DNA of 64,000 nucleotides from CALJTV01 sp036821185 (lineage in GTDB: Bacteria; Chloroflexota; Dehalococcoidia; GIF9; UBA5629), in assembly GCA_036821185.1 (NCBI GenBank), contig DAISKD010000005.1, forward strand, positions 50,624 to 114,623. Reading direction: 5' to 3'. The position numbers were made by a program, and so were the translations under genes. This document shows positions 17,070 to 25,972 of the stretch, piece by piece (the first letter of the stretch is position 1; each line of letters opens with the position of its first letter). Under the pieces are notes generated by a model. The model did no database searches. It was not told where the DNA came from and worked only from the letters and a program-made list of their open reading frames with translations.

Positions 17070-18155
17070 ATGACCTACCGCGTGACCCTTCTCCCTGGAG
17101 ATGGCATAGGACCAGAGATCACCAAGGCTACCGCAAAGGTCCTTGAAGCCACCGGACTCAAGTTTGAATGGGAAGTCCATATCATCGGGCAAGAGGCACA
17201 GGACAAGTTCAATTCGCCGCTACCGCAAATTGTCCTTGAATCCATAAGAAAAAACAGAGTGGCATTGAAAGGCCCGGTGACCACGCCGGTCGGTAGCGGC
17301 TTTCGTAGCGTAAATGTAGCCTTAAGAAAAAATTTGGACCTGTATGCTTGCCTCCGTCCGTGCAAGACGTATCCCGGAGCGCCCACTCCTTTTCGGAACG
17401 TCGATATTATAGTTGTCAGGGAAAACACCGAGGATCTTTATAGCGGCATAGAATTCGCTAAAGGGAGTGAGGAGGCAAACCAGCTAGCACAACTGGTAGC
17501 AAGAAGCTCAGGGGAGAAGTTAAAGGAAGACAGCGGGTTCAGTCTTAAGGTAATTTCCGAGACCGCATCCAGACGCATCGTCAAATTCGCCTTCGAGTAT
17601 GCTCGTGCTAACGGCAGAAAAAAGGTCACCGCCGCTCACAAAGCGAACATCATGAAGTTCTCTGACGGACTCTTCCTCGCCACAGCTCGCGAGGTGGCAA
17701 AAGATTACCCTGATATAGAATTTGAAGACGTAGTCATTGATGCTCTGTGCATGAGATTGGTTCGAGACCCTCACCAGTACGATGTCATCGTTCTGCCCAA
17801 CCTGTACGGCGACATTGTCTCCGACCTTTGCGCTGGGCTCATAGGTGGCCTTGGTCTAGCCCCGGGCGCAAATATCGGTAATAATACCGCAGTATTTGAG
17901 CCAACGCATGGCAGCGCCCCGAAATACGCCGGACAAAACAAAGTCAACCCGATGGCAATGATGCTCTCCGCTGTCCTCATGCTCCATCATCTCGGCGAAC
18001 ATGAAACAGCGCTCAGGTTGGAAAAAGCAATAGCCGAAGTTATCCTAGAGGGCAAAACGGTCACCTACGACCTTAAACCTGACCGCAACCAGCCGGCAGC
18101 CACCACACTTGAAGTCGCAGATGCCGTTATCGAAAAAATGAAAGCAAAACAATAA
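17070..18155 (+). CDS. NAD-type isocitrate / isopropylmalate dehydrogenase family (probable isocitrate dehydrogenase)
   Basis: This 361-aa beta-decarboxylating dehydrogenase probably turns isocitrate into 2-oxoglutarate. It has LPGDGIGPEI at the start. The substrate helix contains SVNVALRKNLDLYACLRPC, the Ser-x-Asn-x-x-(L)R pattern of isocitrate dehydrogenases. ENTEDLYSGIE, HKANIMKFSDGLF and the metal-site aspartates in LPNLYGDIVSD follow. The adenine-binding loop HGSAPKYAG fits NAD. Twelve bases separate it from the aconitase-like small subunit. Confidence 0.9.
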   Translation: MTYRVTLLPGDGIGPEITKATAKVLEATGLKFEWEVHIIGQEAQDKFNSPLPQIVLESIRKNRVALKGPVTTPVGSGFRSVNVALRKNLDLYACLRPCKTYPGAPTPFRNVDIIVVRENTEDLYSGIEFAKGSEEANQLAQLVARSSGEKLKEDSGFSLKVISETASRRIVKFAFEYARANGRKKVTAAHKANIMKFSDGLFLATAREVAKDYPDIEFEDVVIDALCMRLVRDPHQYDVIVLPNLYGDIVSDLCAGLIGGLGLAPGANIGNNTAVFEPTHGSAPKYAGQNKVNPMAMMLSAVLMLHHLGEHETALRLEKAIAEVILEGKTVTYDLKPDRNQPAATTLEVADAVIEKMKAKQ

Positions 18156-18165
18156 GGAGGGCGAA

Positions 18166-19095
18166 ATGCGTTCAAAAGTGACTGTAATTGGTGCTGGAAA
18201 TGTGGGAGCAACGCTTGCCCAGCGTATCGCCGAAAAAGGATACGCGGATGTAGTGCTTGTGGACATAGTTGAAGGGCTGCCCCAAGGTAAAGGGTTAGAC
18301 ATGCTGCAGAGTGGCCCGATCGTCGGTTCAGATGCAAAGGTTATCGGGACGAATTCCTATGAAGAGACCGCTGGCTCTGATATTGTGGTGATCACCTCTG
18401 GTGTTCCCAGAAAACCAGGAATGAGCCGTGATGACCTCGTCCTTACCAATATGAACATTGTAAAGTCGGTCACCGAACAGGCAGTCAAATATTCACCCAA
18501 CTGTATTATCATCATGGTAGCCAATCCTCTGGACGCGATGACACAGCTAGCCTTCCATGTGAGCAAATTCCCTAGAAACCGTGTCTTCGGTCAGTCGGGC
18601 ATTCTCGATACCGCTAGGTTCAGGACGTTCATAGCTCAAGAACTAAACGTCTCAGCCCAGGATGTCCATGCCTGCATCCTTGGTGGACATGGCGATACCA
18701 TGGTAGCTATCCCCAGACTCACAACGGTGGGCAATATCCCTCTGACCGAGCTTTTGCCCAAAGAGAAAATCGATAGCATTGTGGAGCGAACGGTTAAAGG
18801 GGGTGGCGAGATAGTTGCCCTGCTAAAAACGGGTAGCGCGTTCTATGCTCCAGCGGCAGCTACCGAGCAAATGGTAGAATCTGTCTTGCTTGACAGAAAA
18901 AGGATACTACCTTGCGCCGTGTATCTGGACGGAGAATACGGTATCAAAGGCGTGGTTGTAGGCGTACCGGTTAAACTTGGGAGAGACGGTGTCGAACAGA
19001 TAATCGAGCTAAAGCTAACGCAGGAAGAGAGCGCTGCCCTTAAGAAATCGGCTGAGGCCGTGCGAGAACTGGTAAAAATTATGAATCTGGAGTAA
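18166..19095 (+). CDS. mdh: Malate dehydrogenase (LDH-like type)
   Basis: This 309-aa NAD-dependent enzyme interconverts malate and oxaloacetate. The Rossmann motif is GAGNVG at about 9-14 and the adenine-ribose aspartate is in VLVDIVEG. The mobile-loop arginines lie in RKPGMSRDDL, where Met-Ser-Arg is the malate type rather than the lactate Gln. The catalytic His-Asp pair is in LGGHGDTMV. It sits 10 bp after isocitrate dehydrogenase with AAGGAGGGC before the start. Confidence 0.95.
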   Translation: MRSKVTVIGAGNVGATLAQRIAEKGYADVVLVDIVEGLPQGKGLDMLQSGPIVGSDAKVIGTNSYEETAGSDIVVITSGVPRKPGMSRDDLVLTNMNIVKSVTEQAVKYSPNCIIIMVANPLDAMTQLAFHVSKFPRNRVFGQSGILDTARFRTFIAQELNVSAQDVHACILGGHGDTMVAIPRLTTVGNIPLTELLPKEKIDSIVERTVKGGGEIVALLKTGSAFYAPAAATEQMVESVLLDRKRILPCAVYLDGEYGIKGVVVGVPVKLGRDGVEQIIELKLTQEESAALKKSAEAVRELVKIMNLE

Positions 19096-19100
19096 CGCCA

Positions 19101-19946
19101 ATGCGCCAGATAGACTGCAAGACGATAACAAATACCGTCTCCGCCATGTTTTTGGATGCCTGTCTCCACCTGCCGGATGATGTACTTGAGGCATTGAAAC
19201 GGGCAGCACGGCAAGAAGAATCACCCGTAGCCAGAGACGTACTTGAAAGCATGCTAAAGAATGTAGACATCGCTGCCAGTGAGAGTATCCCTCTGTGCCA
19301 GGACACAGGGACGGCAGTGGTGTTTTTGGATATCGGGCAGGATATACAAATAACCGGCGGCAACTTAGAGGAATGTGTAAACGAGGGCGTGCGCCATGCC
19401 TATGACAAAGGTTATTTAAGAAAATCGATGGTGAAACAACCATTTTCGGCACGTGTCAACACCAAGGACAACACACCCGCAGTTATTCACACCGAAATCG
19501 TCCCCGGAGACAAAATAAAGGTTGTGGTGATGCCAAAAGGGGGCGGCTCGGAAAACTGCTCCAGATTGACAGTGTTGCCCCCGGCCAAAGGCCGTGAGGG
19601 CATCATCGACTTCGTTGTGAACCTTGTGGAAGAATCAGGTAGCAATCCCTGCCCGCCAATAATAGTGGGAATTGGTATAGGCGGCACCACCGACAAAGCC
19701 ATGACAATAGCCAAAAAGGCACTATTGCGCAGAGTCGGAGAGCCCCATCCAGACCCCGAAGTTGCCGAACTGGAAAAAGAAATTTTGAGGCGCATCAACA
19801 ATCTGGGTATTGGGGCAATGGGTTACGGTGGCAGAATTACTGCGCTGGCGGTTCATGCCGAAGTTTTCCCAGCCCACATCGCCAGCCTTCCTGTAGCTGT
19901 CAACATCCAGTGCTGGTGCGCCAGGCGCAAGGAGACAATAATATGA
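19101..19946 (+). CDS. fumA: Class I fumarate hydratase, alpha subunit
   Basis: This 281-aa N-terminal-type subunit of a two-subunit, oxygen-sensitive 4Fe-4S fumarase interconverts fumarate and malate. The cluster cysteine motif IPLCQDTGTAVVFLDIG is at about residue 60, followed by GGSENCSRL, PCPPIIVGIGIGGT and IGAMGYGG. Its beta partner is not next to it but at 23334, after the four succinate dehydrogenase genes. Its stop overlaps the sdhA start as ATGA. Confidence 0.93.
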   Translation: MRQIDCKTITNTVSAMFLDACLHLPDDVLEALKRAARQEESPVARDVLESMLKNVDIAASESIPLCQDTGTAVVFLDIGQDIQITGGNLEECVNEGVRHAYDKGYLRKSMVKQPFSARVNTKDNTPAVIHTEIVPGDKIKVVVMPKGGGSENCSRLTVLPPAKGREGIIDFVVNLVEESGSNPCPPIIVGIGIGGTTDKAMTIAKKALLRRVGEPHPDPEVAELEKEILRRINNLGIGAMGYGGRITALAVHAEVFPAHIASLPVAVNIQCWCARRKETII

Positions 19947-21652
19947 CAGGCCTCCAGCACGATGTCATAATCCTAGGCTCAGGCCTTGCCGGGCTAAGAG
20001 CAGCAATTGAAGCAGCTAGAAACCCGGAGCTCGATGTTGCTATAGTCTCCAAAGTCCAGCTAATGCGCTCCCACTCCGTCTGTGCTGAGGGAGGCACAGC
20101 GGCCGTGATGCAGCCTGAAGAAGGAGACGGCTTCGAACTCCATGCCTGGGACACAGTTAGAGGGGCTGACTTTCTCTGCGACCAAGACGTGGTGATGCGT
20201 TTCGTTGAAGAGGCACCGAAAGAAATATTGTTATTGGAACACTGGGGAATCCCTTGGTCACGGCGACCGGATGGCAGGATCGCCCAACGGCCATTCGGAG
20301 GGCATTCTTTCGACAGGGCGGTCTTCGCCGCCGACAAAACTGGCTTCGCTGAGATGCAGACGCTCTATGATACCCTGCAAAAGTACAGCAATGTCACCCG
20401 CTATGATGAATGCTATGTCACCTCTATTTTCATCAAGGACAGGGTATTCTGCGGTATCGCCGTCTGGGACTTGACCACAGGCGATTTCTTCTTCATTCGG
20501 GGTAAGTCACTGGTAATAGCTACCGGCGGTGCCTGCCGTATGTTCGGCTTTACCACCTATTCTCTCACCGCCACAGGCGATGGTATGGCTATGGCTTACC
20601 GTGCCGGGCTGCCGATCAAAGACCTGGAATTCGTCCAGTTCCATCCCACCGGGCTGGTGCCCTCAGGAATATTGGTCACTGAAGCCGCCAGAGGGGAAGG
20701 GGGCTATCTGCTAAATAACAAAGGCGACAGGTTCATGCAAAAATATGCCCCATCCAGACTCGAGGTGGCACCCCGCGACATCGTCTCTCGTTCAGAAATG
20801 ACCGAGATCGAGGAGGGGAGAGGATTTCCTGGCCCCGATGGACTTGACTATGTCCACCTCGACCTCCGCCATCTCGGGGCTGCCAAGATTAATGAGCGGT
20901 TACCGATGATAAGAGAAGTTGCCATAAAATTCAATTTCATCGACCCCATCTACGAACCTATTCCGGTTCGCCCGGCAGCACACTATTTCATGGGAGGTAT
21001 CCACACTGATATAGAAGGTGCCACCCCGGTAGAGGGGATATGGGCCGCAGGTGAAGCAGCCTGTATTTCCCTCCACGGTGCCAACCGCCTGGGTTCCAAC
21101 TCCACTACCGAATGTCTGGTGTGGGGGAAAATCGCAGGAAACAACGCCGCAAAGCATGCTAAAAAGCAGAAGGCACTGCCTCCCACACCAACAGCAACAG
21201 ACCTTAAGGATGAAGAGGCTCGCATTTTCAGCCGTTTTTCACCGGATAATAAAGAAAGCGCCTATGCCCTACGTAAAGAACTACAAAGGACCATGGACAA
21301 GCACGCGGGTGTTTTCCGTGATGCCGAAGGTTTGAACACAGCCCTGAGAAAGATACAGGAGATAAAGCAATGCCTGCCAAATATCAGGGTAATGGATAGA
21401 AGCCGTGTGTACAATACCGATTTGCTCAGCGCGCTGGAGGTGGAAAACCTTGTCGATCTGGCAGAAGTCATAACCGTTGGCGCTCTGGCAAGGACAGAGT
21501 CCCGCGGCGCCCACTCGCGAAGGGACTTCCCCCAACGCGACGATGTTAACTGGCTCAAACATACGCTGGCTTATTATACCCCCGCGGGTCCACGACTGGA
21601 ATACATCCCAGTAAAAATCACATTATGGCAGCCGGTAGAAAGAAAGTACTAA
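19943..21652 (+). CDS. sdhA: Succinate dehydrogenase / fumarate reductase flavoprotein subunit
   Basis: This 569-aa FAD subunit oxidises succinate to fumarate at the inner face of the membrane. The FAD dinucleotide motif GSGLAGL is at about 12-18. The covalent-FAD histidine is His44 in RSHSVCAEGG. The substrate domain has HPTGLVPSG and ARGEGGYLLN, and the C-terminal part holds ANRLGSNS and RTESRGAHSRRDFP. I chose the ATG at 19943 (overlap with fumA, AAGGAGA upstream) over an upstream in-frame start at 19910. The direction of the reaction in vivo cannot be told. Confidence 0.95.
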   Translation: MTGLQHDVIILGSGLAGLRAAIEAARNPELDVAIVSKVQLMRSHSVCAEGGTAAVMQPEEGDGFELHAWDTVRGADFLCDQDVVMRFVEEAPKEILLLEHWGIPWSRRPDGRIAQRPFGGHSFDRAVFAADKTGFAEMQTLYDTLQKYSNVTRYDECYVTSIFIKDRVFCGIAVWDLTTGDFFFIRGKSLVIATGGACRMFGFTTYSLTATGDGMAMAYRAGLPIKDLEFVQFHPTGLVPSGILVTEAARGEGGYLLNNKGDRFMQKYAPSRLEVAPRDIVSRSEMTEIEEGRGFPGPDGLDYVHLDLRHLGAAKINERLPMIREVAIKFNFIDPIYEPIPVRPAAHYFMGGIHTDIEGATPVEGIWAAGEAACISLHGANRLGSNSTTECLVWGKIAGNNAAKHAKKQKALPPTPTATDLKDEEARIFSRFSPDNKESAYALRKELQRTMDKHAGVFRDAEGLNTALRKIQEIKQCLPNIRVMDRSRVYNTDLLSALEVENLVDLAEVITVGALARTESRGAHSRRDFPQRDDVNWLKHTLAYYTPAGPRLEYIPVKITLWQPVERKY

Positions 21653-21666
21653 CCTTGGGGACAGTT

Positions 21667-22107
21667 ATGAAACGAATGCAGCCTCACAAAAGCAACTACT
21701 TGGGCATTCTAGGATGGATATGGGGGGGTAACTACAGAATCGAGCGTTACCTTTATACGCTGCACCGGGTCACCGGGCTCGGTATCCTCCTCTTCTCCTT
21801 GATCCACCTCTGCGTTACTACGTTTTTCCGCATGCAACAAGACAGTTGGGAAGCTGCCATGACGATATTGCACAACCCGTGGTTCAAACTAGGAGAATAC
21901 CTGGTGGTTATAGCCTTCGCCTATCACTCCTTGAACGGGTTACGCCTCATCCTTCAGGAATTGGGCTTTGGCATGGGGAAGCCTGTGCCCCCAATATACC
22001 CTTACCGCGATTCTCTGCGTAAAAGCCGTCGCTGGTCGATGGCTCTGATAGGAACAGCAGCTGTAATCTCCCTAGTCTTCCTCTACGATTTCATTGTCGG
22101 GGGTTAA
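21667..22107 (+). CDS. sdhC: Succinate dehydrogenase cytochrome b subunit (SdhC)
   Basis: This 146-aa membrane anchor has three transmembrane spans. Histidines suited to heme and quinone binding are in LHRVTGLGILLFSLIHL and FAYHSLNGLRLIL, the pattern RxxG...H...H typical of SdhC. The start at 21667 lies just after the sdhA stop; an earlier in-frame start at 21625 would overlap sdhA. It forms the quinone site with SdhD. Confidence 0.9.
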   Translation: MKRMQPHKSNYLGILGWIWGGNYRIERYLYTLHRVTGLGILLFSLIHLCVTTFFRMQQDSWEAAMTILHNPWFKLGEYLVVIAFAYHSLNGLRLILQELGFGMGKPVPPIYPYRDSLRKSRRWSMALIGTAAVISLVFLYDFIVGG

Positions 22108-22108
22108 G

Positions 22109-22471
22109 ATGAAAAACACCTATTTGTGGCTTGCTCAGCTGGTCACTGGAATACTTATAGCGGTTACTCTCGGCATACACATGGTGTGGATGCACCTGGA
22201 TACCATTCTCAGCGCTCTGGGCATCGACGCTACCGAACCCACTTCTTGGGCGTCCATGATACAGCGCTCCCGCGACATCGGCTGGGTGGTACTGTACATA
22301 TTTTTACTCGCTTTCGGCCTCTACCACGCATTATACGGACTCCGAAACATCATTTTCGAATCGATACAATCGCGTCGTATCAGACTGGTAGTAACGTGGA
22401 GCATACTAGCCTTCGGGATATTAGCCTTCGCCTGGGGTACTTATGTGCCTATAATCCTGCTGAGCAAATAG
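22109..22471 (+). CDS. sdhD: Succinate dehydrogenase membrane anchor subunit (SdhD)
   Basis: This 120-aa protein has three predicted spans and histidines in LGIHMVWMHLD and FGLYHALYGLRN, matching a second heme-b/quinone-binding anchor. Its ATG at 22109 is one base after the sdhC stop. The extra histidines leave a two-heme (type B-like) arrangement possible. Confidence 0.85.
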   Translation: MKNTYLWLAQLVTGILIAVTLGIHMVWMHLDTILSALGIDATEPTSWASMIQRSRDIGWVVLYIFLLAFGLYHALYGLRNIIFESIQSRRIRLVVTWSILAFGILAFAWGTYVPIILLSK

Positions 22472-22484
22472 GAGAACGTGTGTC

Positions 22485-23330
22485 ATGAAAGAGCATGGCC
22501 CAAAAGAGATGATTTTCAAGGTCCGGCGCTATGATCCAGAGAGAGACGCCAAACCCCACTTTGACATATTTACTGTCCCCGTAACACGCGGTATAACGGT
22601 ACTCGACGCACTGCTATACATTAAGGAGAATCTGGACAGTACCCTGGTATTTCGCACTTCATGCCGGATGGCAATATGTGGTTCCTGTGGCATGCTGATT
22701 AACAAGCGCCCGCACCTCGCCTGCCACACACAAATAGAAGAACTCAAAGCCAAGACGGTGACCGTTGAACCATTGCCGAACCTGTCAGTTATAAAGGATC
22801 TGGTGGTGGACCTTTCCCCACTCTTCGAAAAGCATAAATTAGTCAAGCCCTATATCATCCGTGCTGACACTTCTGAGATGGATAACCCGACCGCTGAATT
22901 TTACCAGTCACCTGAAGAACTCGAGAGCTTCTTGCAATTCACATACTGCGTGAAATGTGGTATATGTATCTCTGCCTGCCCTACCTCCGCCACGGATAAA
23001 CAATTCCTGAACCCCCAAGCTCTAGCCCAGTGCTATCGCTACTGTGCCGACACCAGAGACGACGGCGAACAGGAAAGGCTCTTGTCAGTTGACAGCGAAA
23101 ACGGCATATGGCACTGTCACCTTGCCGGAGCATGTTCCGACGCCTGTCCCAAAGGGGTCGACCCGGCGCTGGCAATTCAATTGCTCAAAAGACGCCTGGT
23201 AGCCCGAGCCACAAATTTGGCAAAGAAGAGGAAACCTGCTCCAACGGTCACACCCCCAACCTATAGTAAACCCAAACTCCCATTTCCACAGTTTACCGTG
23301 AACGACAAAACAGCTACCGTGGAGGGATGA
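22485..23330 (+). CDS. sdhB: Succinate dehydrogenase iron-sulfur subunit
   Basis: This 281-aa electron-transfer subunit has a plant-type 2Fe-2S motif SCRMAICGSCGM...LAC in the N-terminal third. In the C-terminal half it has two further cysteine groups, CVKCGICISACP and CHLAGACSDACP, for the 4Fe-4S and 3Fe-4S (or second 4Fe-4S) clusters. A Lys/Pro-rich tail of about 45 residues is longer than in E. coli SdhB. Gene order is A-C-D-B. Confidence 0.94.
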   Translation: MKEHGPKEMIFKVRRYDPERDAKPHFDIFTVPVTRGITVLDALLYIKENLDSTLVFRTSCRMAICGSCGMLINKRPHLACHTQIEELKAKTVTVEPLPNLSVIKDLVVDLSPLFEKHKLVKPYIIRADTSEMDNPTAEFYQSPEELESFLQFTYCVKCGICISACPTSATDKQFLNPQALAQCYRYCADTRDDGEQERLLSVDSENGIWHCHLAGACSDACPKGVDPALAIQLLKRRLVARATNLAKKRKPAPTVTPPTYSKPKLPFPQFTVNDKTATVEG

Positions 23331-23333
23331 AAT

Positions 23334-23888
23334 ATGGATGTCATCCGAATTACCACCCCACTTGACGAAAAAACAGCAGAAAAGCTCAGGTCAGGCGATA
23401 AAGTGCTGATCACCGGGGTTATATATGCCGCAAGGGACGCGGCCCACAAACGGATGGTGGAGGCACTTGACAAGGCTGAAAAACTTCCTTTCGACATCAA
23501 AGACCAGATCGTCTACTACATGGGACCGACACCCGCCAAGCCAGGACAGGTGATCGGTGCTGCTGGGCCCACCACCAGTGGCAGAATGGACAGCTATACC
23601 CCACGCCTGCTTGCCGCTGGTCTTCGCGGCATGATCGGAAAAGGCAACAGGTCCCAACAGGTGAAGGACGCCATCAAAAAGTACAAGGCGGTCTATTTCG
23701 CCGCCATAGGTGGAGCTGGAGCACTAGCCTCCAAATGCATCAAAAAGGCCGAGACCATAGCCTACGAGGACCTTGGGGCTGAGGCTATCCGCCGCCTGGA
23801 GGTAGAAGACTTTCCCGTTACCGTCATCAATGACATTTACGGTGGAGACCTCTATGAAGAGGGTAAAGCCAAATATCGGATAGCCTAG
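23334..23888 (+). CDS. fumB: Class I fumarate hydratase, beta subunit
   Basis: This 184-aa C-terminal-type fumarase subunit has the landmarks KVLITGVIYAARDAAHKRM, GPTTSGRMD, MIGKGNRS and GGAGALASKCIKK. It starts three bases after sdhB and closes the operon. No strong terminator follows before the converging Nudix gene. The alpha subunit lies 3.4 kb upstream, on the far side of sdhACDB. Confidence 0.93.
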   Translation: MDVIRITTPLDEKTAEKLRSGDKVLITGVIYAARDAAHKRMVEALDKAEKLPFDIKDQIVYYMGPTPAKPGQVIGAAGPTTSGRMDSYTPRLLAAGLRGMIGKGNRSQQVKDAIKKYKAVYFAAIGGAGALASKCIKKAETIAYEDLGAEAIRRLEVEDFPVTVINDIYGGDLYEEGKAKYRIA

Positions 23889-23932
23889 AAACCAGAGGAA
23901 AAAAGATAAAAGCTTAGAGCCCTAGTCACAAA

Positions 23933-24493
23933 TCAGCCACTCCCGTGCAATCCCAAAGAGATTACACGTAGCAGCCCGGCAATGCTTTTAGCATCGCAGA
24001 TCTCTCCCGAGGCAATCATGTAAGGAATGCGCGACAGCGGAATACGGACGATTTCTATCTCTTCAGTGTCCTCAGCCTTCTTGCGGCTGGGCATCAGATG
24101 AGTGGCTAGATATAAATGCAAATATTCAGTACAATATCCCGGAGCAGCATAAAATCCCCCCAATCTTTCTATCCGGTTCGGTAGATAACCGATCTCTTCC
24201 TGTAGCTCCCGGCGAACACATTCAATCGGTTGCTCGCCCGGCTCAATTCCCCCAGCAGGAATCTCCAGCAAGAACTTATCCACTGCCTTACGGTACTGTC
24301 TGACTAAGATGGCTCTATCTTTAGAGTCCAGAACCACCACTGCAACACAATCGCTATGTTCCACTATCTCTCTTGTTGTCTGCTTGCCGCCAGGCTTAAG
24401 CACCGTATCAATACGCAAATTGACTGCCCGACCCTCGTATATTCTTTGGCTTGACAATGGTTTTTCCATCTTACCTTCACCCTTTGACATCAT
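23933..24493 (-). CDS. Nudix hydrolase, ADP-ribose pyrophosphatase type
   Basis: This 186-aa enzyme probably splits ADP-ribose into AMP and ribose 5-phosphate. The Nudix box GGIEPGEQPIECVRRELQEEIGY is present, with RE..EE spacing intact, and is preceded by LLEIPAG. The N-terminal beta strands (YEGRAVNLRIDTV) match the ADPRase dimer type. A start at the Met at residue 9 (24469) is equally possible. The neighbour on the same strand is a GNAT and NAD kinase pair, all touching nucleotide or cofactor metabolism. Confidence 0.88.
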   Translation of the reverse strand: MMSKGEGKMEKPLSSQRIYEGRAVNLRIDTVLKPGGKQTTREIVEHSDCVAVVVLDSKDRAILVRQYRKAVDKFLLEIPAGGIEPGEQPIECVRRELQEEIGYLPNRIERLGGFYAAPGYCTEYLHLYLATHLMPSRKKAEDTEEIEIVRIPLSRIPYMIASGEICDAKSIAGLLRVISLGLHGSG

Positions 24494-24520
24494 CTTCCAG
24501 TTCTCTCACTCTGATAAGGT

Positions 24521-24997
24521 CTAAGTTGATTGCATATCGTCAAACTGATAAATAAGGGCCACTTCGTCACAGTCCGGGAACTTAGGACACCGATAACATT
24601 CTGACCACACTTTCCTTGGTAGTTGCATCTTGTCCACACGGCGGAAACTGTGTTTCTCAAAAAACGCCGGCTTATAAGTTAGACAGAACACCGTAGGTAT
24701 GCCCAGCTCCTTCGCCTCCCTCAGACAGGCCTCTACCAGCATTGAACCCAGCCCCTGGGCTTGTTTGTCCTCACTGACCGCCAGCGACTTTATCTCAGCC
24801 AGGTCCGACCAATTAATATGCAGGGCTACGCAGCCGATAACTTCCCCATTTTCACTCCTAATGACAAAGAAGTCCCTAAGGTTCTCATATATCTCGCTCA
24901 ATGCCCTGGGCAACATCTCACCCCTCTCAGCAAAGCTGTTAACAAGCTCATGAATCCTCTGGACATCGGCTATTCTGGCTTTCTCTACTTTCATCAT
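24521..24997 (-). CDS. GNAT N-acetyltransferase, ArgA-like (possible N-acetylglutamate synthase)
   Basis: This 158-aa acetyltransferase has the acetyl-CoA loop QAQGLGSMLVEACLREA at about residues 80-96. The start KARIADVQRIHELVNSFAERGEMLPR and the ending KVWSECYRCPKFPDCDEVAL resemble the short, kinase-less ArgA type that makes N-acetylglutamate for arginine synthesis. The cysteine-rich CYRCPKFPDC stretch is typical of this group. The start overlaps the NAD kinase stop (ATGA). Confidence 0.75.
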   Translation of the reverse strand: MMKVEKARIADVQRIHELVNSFAERGEMLPRALSEIYENLRDFFVIRSENGEVIGCVALHINWSDLAEIKSLAVSEDKQAQGLGSMLVEACLREAKELGIPTVFCLTYKPAFFEKHSFRRVDKMQLPRKVWSECYRCPKFPDCDEVALIYQFDDMQST

Positions 24998-25824
24998 GCT
25001 CGTAACCCGGCACCTCTCAGCTTGGACTCCAGGGAGGCGTAGAAATAATGCGCAGGTTGGATCCTTAAAAAACGCGCCACGTAGGGACTGACGCTGACCC
25101 TAACCCCGTCACCATCTTGTAAGGGCAATTCTATCTGTCCATCCAAACTCATCACCGCCTCGTGAGTGGTGTTTACTTTCATCACAACTTTCGATTCAGG
25201 CGGCAAAATCAGCGTCCTGTCAAAACAAAAATGGGGGCAGACTGGCTTAAGCACCAGCTCCCTGGCCTGGGGGTGCAGTATAGGACCACCCGCAGCCAGA
25301 GAATAGCCTGTGCTACCTGTGGCAGTAGCTATAATTACCCCGTCAGCCCTGTAGGCGGTCAGCAGCTGCCCATCGACCCTGGTCTCCACACGGACCAGCC
25401 TTACCAGACTGCGTCTTCCCACGAACACATCGTTCAGTCCGTGCAACACCGTCCCGCCAGATGCCAGCTCGACTTGAAGCATCACCCGCTCCTCCAGCCA
25501 CCCTCTACCGGCAAGCAAGTCAGGTAATTTATCTAAGGCGGTATCAACGGTAAGCTCGGTCATGAAGCCTAAATGACCAAAGTTTATCCCCACCACAGGT
25601 ACTGAATAAGGAGCCACAGCCCGGACTGCCCTCAGGATAGTGCCATCACCCCCTACACTCAATACCAAACTACAGCCCGACGCTTTCGCCCTTGCCTCCT
25701 CCTCATCCCATGCTGAGCATGTCCATGAAGAAACACTCTTCGCCTCTAAAAACCTGCTCAGCTCATCACCGAAAGCCTTAGCTCGCTCTATCCTAGGATG
25801 ATACAAAATGCCTACTTGCTTCAC
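24994..25824 (-). CDS. nadK: NAD kinase
   Basis: This 276-aa kinase phosphorylates NAD to NADP. It has the GGDGT motif (LVLSVGGDGTILRA) at about residues 55-68, the NFGHLGFMTEL segment, and the substrate loop ATATGSTGYSLAAGGP in the C-terminal domain. Length and order are standard. The downstream GNAT gene is translationally coupled to it. Confidence 0.94.
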   Translation of the reverse strand: MKQVGILYHPRIERAKAFGDELSRFLEAKSVSSWTCSAWDEEEARAKASGCSLVLSVGGDGTILRAVRAVAPYSVPVVGINFGHLGFMTELTVDTALDKLPDLLAGRGWLEERVMLQVELASGGTVLHGLNDVFVGRRSLVRLVRVETRVDGQLLTAYRADGVIIATATGSTGYSLAAGGPILHPQARELVLKPVCPHFCFDRTLILPPESKVVMKVNTTHEAVMSLDGQIELPLQDGDGVRVSVSPYVARFLRIQPAHYFYASLESKLRGAGLRA

Positions 25825-25972
25825 AGCCAGTTGAGTCTATCATCGCCATATAAAGGGTGTCAAGCCAAAGTGGAGTTGCACCACAGAAGCACGCCGTACC
25901 GACAAGAAGCCCGCATCCGGAACATGTCTCGATAGAAGAAACACAATCCTTGAGAGGATTCAATGCTACAAA

